A stretch of DNA of 64,000 bases from the NCBI GenBank assembly GCA_027943245.1, contig JANDJZ010000168.1, positions 18,353 to 82,352 on the forward strand. The letters run 5' to 3'. This DNA is from Acanthamoeba sp. SK_2022b. Lineage: Eukaryota > Discosea > Longamoebia > Acanthamoebidae. The translations under genes were made by a program, and so were the position numbers. Shown in pieces: positions 57,601-64,000 of the stretch (positions within the stretch are counted from its first letter, which is position 1; every line of letters starts with the position of its first letter). The notes under the pieces were generated by a model. It was not told the origin of the DNA. It did no database searches and saw only the letters and a program-made list of their open reading frames with translations.

Positions 57601-59408
57601 AACTCCATCGCTCCGCTTCCCGACAGTCCCAGCCCTGCGCCGCGAGTGCGTTCTCTCTCTCTCTCTCTCTCTCCCCTCCGCTCTTTACCCACGTAAGGCA
57701 AATCGCTCACGATTGGTCGGTTTGATCACGTCCCATACTTCAGGTCCAGCAGGCGCCCACGCCCGCCGGACAGAAGAGCACGCTGCTCAAGCTGGACATA
57801 TCCATCTCCAATCCGCACATCATCCTGCCCAAGAACAGCAACAGCAGGTAACGCTACGACCGCGAGGCCACGCAGATGTCAAATGTCGTGTCTGTGTCAG
57901 CCTGTACACTGTCCTCACTGCGTGCGTCGATCGAAACCCAGGGACGTCCTGGTGGCCAATTTGGGCAACATCACGCTGGGCAACAACTTTGTTCGCCACG
58001 AGCGCCACGGCGATGCGCTCGACCAGATGCTGCTGACCATCAAGCAGATGCGGCTCGAGTCGGGCGTCATGTCGGAAGACGCCTTCGCGCCGCATGACAC
58101 CGAAGATGAACAACAGGCCAACAAGCCCGCCATCGAGTACTGTTATGCCCTCGCTATGCCTTGCCCCCCGCCCCTGATCAGCTCGCGCTCATGCGTATGC
58201 ACCAACGCCCAGGGGCTTGGAGAAGATCATCGCTGATATCGAGCTGGACCTGAGCTTGACTCGTGCCATCGACAACTCGGCGCACCGCCATTCTGATATG
58301 GACTTGGCGTTGGTCATCCCCCACGTACTGTGCCACTGCCCCGATCGTTTTGCTCGTCCTTGCTTGTGTTGCTGTCTGACTCTGTAACCCCTTTGTAGAT
58401 TGCCATCAACATCAAGGAGACGCACACCTACTTCGTTCTGGATATCGTCGAAGACAACCTGAGACAGCTCTACGACAAACAGGGCCTGTTGAAGGCGCTG
58501 GGCTCCTTTTCATCGCCAGCCGCCGAGCCCACCTCGACCTCGACCTCCGCCAGTCAACTCGTACCAGTCCAGGACTCGAGCACGGATCAGGTGTGGACCA
58601 AGTTCCAGGTCAACGTGTGCCTGGACAAGATCAGCATGAAGGTCATGTCGCGCGACGCGAAAGGTAGCGTGCTGTCTGTCTGCTTCATGATGGGCATGCT
58701 TGGGCTCACTTGTTTCGCAGATGCCGAGGACTGGCTGGTGTCGTTGGCGGCCAATCGGCTGGGAGTCAACTTCTCCCAGCTCTCGAATGAATCCATGACG
58801 TGCAACGTCGACCTTGGGTCTCTCTACATCACCGACGAGCGAAGGGACACGGACAACCTCTTCAGGTTCATCATAATGACCCCCCCCCTTTCTGCGCAGT
58901 GACTGTCCCTTGGCCGTTAACCGACGATGCAATTCGATTCGGCACCAGACACGTATTGGGCTTCTCCCTCTCAAAGGCCAACGCACAGCCGGAGCTGTCC
59001 CTCGAGTACTGCAAGGACTACACGAACAAACAAACGGTACTTGGCGGCAATCAACGCGCCAAATGGGAGTTGTCACTCTAATCGCAATCTCGGACACGCA
59101 GATCTACATCAGCGTTCACGGCACTCGTGTGGCCGCTGTACCGGAGCCCCTGTTCGAAGCCAAGGACGTGGCGCTGCGCGTGCTGGACGCCCTACAGAAG
59201 ACGCTCAAGGCCATGCAGACCGACGAGCGCCTGCCGCAAGCCGCGACGAACGCGGCTGAGCCCAAGACCAGCTTTGAGGCCACCAACGGTGGAGGCGAAG
59301 GCCCCATCAACGTCAAGGTTGCGGTGCGAGGACTCGAACTGCTCATCCTCGGTACGACTGTCCTCCCCCCAATGGCCATGCTTCCATTCGTGGCTGTCTC
59401 TCTTCACA

Positions 59409-59476
<68 letters not shown>

Positions 59477-61596
59477 TGAGAAGGTCGATAGTGCTTGCGG
59501 CATGGAGAGCGTTAGTGATATTCACTAACGCACGTGTTCAAATTTGCAGAGGACTACTCCAAGACGGTGACGCGGGGATTCGTGGCCAGGTCCAATGCAG
59601 AGTTCAACTACATGAACGTCTACCCCGAGCTGGTACGCCAGCTTGGCCTGAGCTCTCCTCTTTGGCTTGTCCTGAGCTCGGGTGGTGTTGGGTACTGACG
59701 TTTCCTGGCGTTTGCCTGGTGTTGCAGGGAGGCGGCCAGAAGATCCGAGTGGTCCTCAAGAACCTCGAAGTGAACAAAGCGCGGTTTGACGCTCAGCGCT
59801 ACAAAGCAGACGAGGCGCTGATGGACATGACCACTTCGCAGGAGATGGCCACTCTGACCACGCAGGCACGACACCGCCCCTCTGGCATTTGCCGGCAACC
59901 ATGATCTTCACGGCGGGTCTGACGATGTTCATCAACCGTGATTGCGCTGCGAACTGCAGTTCGATCGCGAGGTGGCGATCATCGAGCCGCTGGACCTGCA
60001 GCTCATGTACACGCAGCTCAGTAAGCCCATCAACCGCTGCGACATCGTGCTTGAAACCAACCAGGCCCTCATCACCCTGTCGATCGACGATTACAAGCTG
60101 GCCATGCACATCCTTGGTACGCGACCTGTCCCTCCCTCTCCTTCCTCCTCACATTTTGCCATCAGCGAGCTGCAAACGTTGACCCGCTTCTGTCGCTACA
60201 GACAAATGGATGCTCCTACTCAATCAGCTGCAAAAGCCTGCGGGGCCTCCGCCTACACTGGCCACTGGTAAGTGTGTGATGGCCTAGTGCGTGCGACGTG
60301 GTCCACTCACATCATTTCTGCGTGCTCCTACACAGAAGACGAGCAGTGGGCGTCTGATGAGATTCCCGCTGCTGTGACCACGCCCGCCACCCAAAGCGTC
60401 GTCCCCAAGCCTGAGAGCCAGCAGCAGGTTGGCCTTGGGCCTTTAACCTATTTATTGTGGTTATTATTTATATTTAGTTATTGTTTATATGTTCTTTCAG
60501 TGTTATTGGTTTGTGTACTCATCGTGTGTGTCCTACCGTGCAGATGCTGACGATCATGAGCGGAGGAATCGTGGTGTATCTGATCAACGACTACATGGGA
60601 CAGAACACCCCTCTTCTCGAGCTGAGCTTGGCACAGAGGTAGGAGCACGCTGTTGGTTTGCGCTGCTGCCCCAACGTCTAACGAATGTGTTCTCACTTTC
60701 ACTCTCTCATTCAGCAAAATCGATGCTTCCGACTGGTCCGGCCTCCTCACTGCGCACGTGAACACGATGATTGCGGCAAACTACTTCAACAACCGACTGG
60801 ACGTACGGACCCAACACGTCAGCTGCATTTTACCCGACCGCGCACATCTAACACAGCCGAGGCGATGTCTTGGGGGGGGGGTTGACTGTGGTGGACGACC
60901 CGCAAGGTCTGGGAGCCCATGCTCGAGCAATTCAACTTCGAGCTCAAATATTCGCGCGTCAACGGGCACAACGTTACCTTTAGGTGCGCGTCTTCCCTCC
61001 TGCCTGCAGACGCCGATCTGACTCTCGAAACTCACACCGACCGCCTTGCCTGAAAACATGTACAGGGCCAGCCAGAAGATGGAGCTCAACATCACGCGAC
61101 CCTTCCTGGAGACCTCCATGGACGTGGTCGAGGTGTGGAAGGACGACTCCTTCGCCGAGGAGAACGCCAAGTTGATCGAGCACCACCCGTTCTACATCAA
61201 GAACGAGACCGGGCAGGTATCGTCGCCCTCAGGCGCGCTCGATTTCCTTGGTCTCAGCTTGCTCACCTCGTCCCGCTTCCATCACCACAGAAAATGTGGT
61301 ACTGGCTGTCGGACGACAAGAGCGTGATCGCGCTGGAGAAGGGCGAGGAACAGCCGATGCCCATCTCCTTCCCGCACCTCAAGCAGCGACGGTACGCCCT
61401 ACGGAGACGCTCGTCGCTCTCACGGCCGAGAGACGGTCGCGCAGGGGAGAGCCCACCACACTGACTGTCCCATGGCAGGTTGAACACCAAGGAGAGGAGG
61501 CAGGCGAACAAGACCCTCACCATCCAAGTGCACGGCGAGTACAAGCCCATCGAGGTACAGTGGGCTCGGGGCTGACCACCGCTCGCCAAGCACGCG

Positions 61597-61658
<62 letters not shown>

Positions 61659-64000
61659 GGATCATCATCGACCAGCTGGGCACGCACCTGCTGGACATCG
61701 GGCACACCCACGTCAAGCTGCTGTACTCGGTGAGCATGCGAGAGGGAAGCATGCTGCTCACGTTTGCCTCCAACGTGCAAGTCATCAACTTCACCGAGCG
61801 ACGCCTGGTACACCGATCTGCTCCATCATCTTATTGCATTTTATCACGCGGGCCAATCGGGTGACGCCATTCTCCCCACCTCCCACTTAGAACGCGATCG
61901 TAGAGATGCCCGATGACATCAAGGCCTACTCCTCCGCGGCTCCCCTGTCCATCGAACCCAAGGAGTACATATCAGTTTCCCGCGCCTAGCAATCGTGTGT
62001 GCCCGCCTCGTCAGCACATTGCTCACATCAAATGCTGCCTGTCTGCAGGTCGGCCTACCTGCCGTTGGAGCTGGCGACGCACGGCGCCATCCGCTTCCAG
62101 CCCTCGCTCAACCCCAGGGTACACTGCCTTTCCACTCCTCCCTCCCCCTCTCCAAGCCGTTCGGTGTCCCGTGCGCACGGCTCACTGGGGCTTGCGACGT
62201 CCCTTCTTGCGTGTCCCATAGGATCCTGTGCCCTTGACTGGCATCCCCAAGTTCACGAAGCAGAAGTTGGTGTGCTCCAAGCTGGAGAAGAAGGCCGGCC
62301 TCATGATTTGCGCCAACGAAGACCTCACGGCCAAGCGAGGTGCGTCGCGCTGGCCGCCCCCGATGTGCACTCTCAAAGTGGTGTCTCATGCATGGATGCC
62401 TTACGACGGTGTGTGTCGTGCGTCCATTCCAGGCCCCTACTACATCTTCCAGGTGGTCGTGGACAAGAACGCCGGAGATCCCGAAGCCCAGGAGCGCATC
62501 CCGCACCGCATCACCGTCTGCCCTCCCTTCCAGCTGGAGAACCTCCTCCCGTCGACCATCCAGGTACCTCCTCGCCCTGCGCGCCACCGCGAAGCGCCAC
62601 ATCTCTCCCTCTTTCTCTCTCTCTCCACCACCTCGCTAACCTGAGGGCCTCGGCAGTACGACGTGTCGATCCCGCGTGACCGAACGCGAGTGCGCATAGA
62701 GAGCGGCAGCATCGCCAAGGGCGAGAAGATTCCCCTCCACCTGTTCGACCCCGAGCTCGACCTCGTCATCGCGATTCGCATGGAAGGTCGGTGGCCTCCC
62801 TCCCTCTCTTCGCGCGCTTATTATTATTTTATTTTATATTATATTTTATCTTTTATAGTATAATCATAATGTTTAAATAATATATAAAATAATAAACACG
62901 ACCGCGCGGGCGCAGGTTTCGAGTGGAGCACCCCGGTCGCTATCAACACCGACGTGCTCGACACGATCGAGATGAGGGATAAGGCCAAGCACCCATTGAC
63001 GGTCAACGTGCGGGCCAAGATCGGCGACACCGGTACACCCCCCCCTTCTTCCCCTCCCGATTCCAACATTCGCCGCCGCATTCCTCAAACGTCATCGCCA
63101 CGCGATGCGCACGACCCACGCAGGCGTCAAGAAGATCTCGTTCTTCACCGACTTCTGGCTCATCAACAAGACCGGCCTGCGTCTTCTCTACCGTCAGCCT
63201 GCGGGCTTGGGCGCCGCCGAACCCGCCCCGGGGCAGGTCGAAGCCCTGTCCAACGAGAGCCTCTGGAACCTGACCGGTAACCTCCTCCACCCACCTCTCT
63301 CGACTCTTGTTGTCGTGTTGGGCTTTCCTCCGCGCCTCGCGGGGCAGGCCATGGCCATGAGTCGTTGACTCGGCGATTTGGCAGGCGAGCCGCGGGATTG
63401 GTTCTTCAAGGACCAGCTCGAGGCAGCCGACAAGCCGCTGCCCTTCTCGTTGGCCCTCGGACTCGAGCGCAAGAAGCAGCTCGAGGTCAAGGTGCGGCTC
63501 ACGACCCTCTCTGGAGCTCAGCGTCATCTGTCACAGGGGAGGGCACGACCTTATTAAATGGCTCACCTTCCCAACCGCAGGTGGCCAACTCCCGCTGGAG
63601 CAAGGGGATCTCGCTGGCCGCGCAAAACTCCTCCGGCAAGACGTTCATCGTCGACAAGGAGGTCAAGGTGCGTGACACCGCTCATCTGTTGTTTTTTGTG
63701 TTTTATTATTTTAATTATTTTATGATTATTAATATTATTATCATTATTATTATTTGTAATTTTGTACCCTCACCCTGTTTTCTTTGGGGGCATTGTGTCC
63801 AGGGCCGGCCGACAAAGGGCTTCGTGCTGGGTCTGAAGATCTACCCCGCCCAAGACAAGTTCTGGCGCACCAAGTGCGTGGAGTTCACCCACCACTACAT
63901 CATCGTCAACCAGTACACCGACACCCTCCTGATCAACCAAGTCGGTATGTCAGTCTGTGCTCCTCCTCCTTTTATTTGTTCCCACGTGAGACAGCCATTC
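51633..64000 (+). CDS. VPS13: VPS13 lipid-transfer protein, 5' part
   Basis: This protein moves lipids between membranes at contact sites as a long hydrophobic bridge. ATG at 51633 begins the chorein domain (MIEGLVAALLSRFLGDFVKG, LRIGILSGDVTLENLELKKE). Some 45 small exons follow, among them NLQLFVDKVHIRYEDDRTNP, LKNFAIYWNSEDSF, MDIPKITLNFMFDRLALVLE and the repeating-beta-groove segments in between. Towards the window end are the parts leading into the VPS13 adaptor-binding region: FTDFWLINKTGLRLLYRQPA, DWFFKDQLEAADKPLPFSLA, VEFTHHYIIVNQYTDTLLIN. The reading frame runs off the window at 64000, so the C-terminal DH-like and PH parts are missing. Introns are 50-150 bases, several with poly-C or (CA)n tracts. 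The branch (A/C or B/D) is not resolved. Confidence 0.92.
59410..59474 (+). repeat. (CA)n microsatellite, VPS13 intron
   Basis: A CA run of about 65 bp in the intron before the exon starting EDYSKTVTRGFVARSNAEF. Confidence 0.95.
61599..61656 (+). repeat. (CA)n microsatellite forming a VPS13 3' splice site
   Basis: A CA run of about 58 bp ends in CACACAG followed at once by the exon GGGATCATCATC; the repeat itself supplies the acceptor AG and its upstream tract. Confidence 0.9.

Noticed and set aside
1..64000. tRNA genes
   Set aside because: I saw no cloverleaf with a TPsiC-arm GGTTCGAATCC-type sequence on reading both strands; a covariance-model scan would settle it.

Overview
The window looks like nuclear DNA of an amoebozoan close to Acanthamoeba. 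Coding exons are GC-rich, and nearly every gene is cut by many short GT-AG introns. Several introns carry long (CA)n/(TG)n tracts. The gene set (pats1-type Roco remnant, F-box fusions, lysosomal alpha-mannosidase, VPS13, ADA2, COMMD7) fits an amoeba. The species is inferred; no search was run.

Layout. Bases 1-5,100 hold decayed genes: a frame-broken beta-helix-like secreted protein, then a myotubularin-LRR-Roc gene remnant that ends at a short sense fragment of 28S rRNA containing the conserved TTAAGGTAGC site. Bases 5,663-13,380 form what I read as one DNA transposon of about 7.7 kb. It has CACTGCTA termini, GC-rich subterminal repeats in opposite orientation at the two ends, a spliced transposase-like gene on the minus strand, a second gene on the plus strand, and a nested 88-bp-arm foldback element. 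Its in-frame stops are mostly TGA, each one C-to-T change from CGA, which suggests decay by methylation.

Bases 13,800-64,000 are dense host genes. On the minus strand: ADA2 (SAGA adaptor), pyroglutamyl peptidase, an F-box/ankyrin gene, a dirigent-like secreted protein, GH38 alpha-mannosidase, COMMD7 and a TatD nuclease. On the plus strand: an F-box/SPRY gene, a stomatin-like SPFH protein, two unknown genes, a GATA factor, a NaChBac-like single-domain ion channel, D-3-phosphoglycerate dehydrogenase, an F-box protein with a membrane anchor, a GH71/99-like secreted hydrolase and the 5' part of VPS13, which runs off the end. Several pairs are divergent with short shared promoters (ADA2 and F-box/SPRY, mannosidase and SPFH, COMMD7 and unknown, TatD and PGDH).

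The genes do not form an operon. They cover chromatin, ubiquitin-linked adaptors, lysosomal glycan breakdown, membrane biology and serine synthesis. The best candidates for something undescribed are the CACTG transposon with its foldback passenger, the single-domain bacterial-type channel in an amoeba, the rRNA fragment next to the Roco remnant, and a duplicated terminal COMMD exon.
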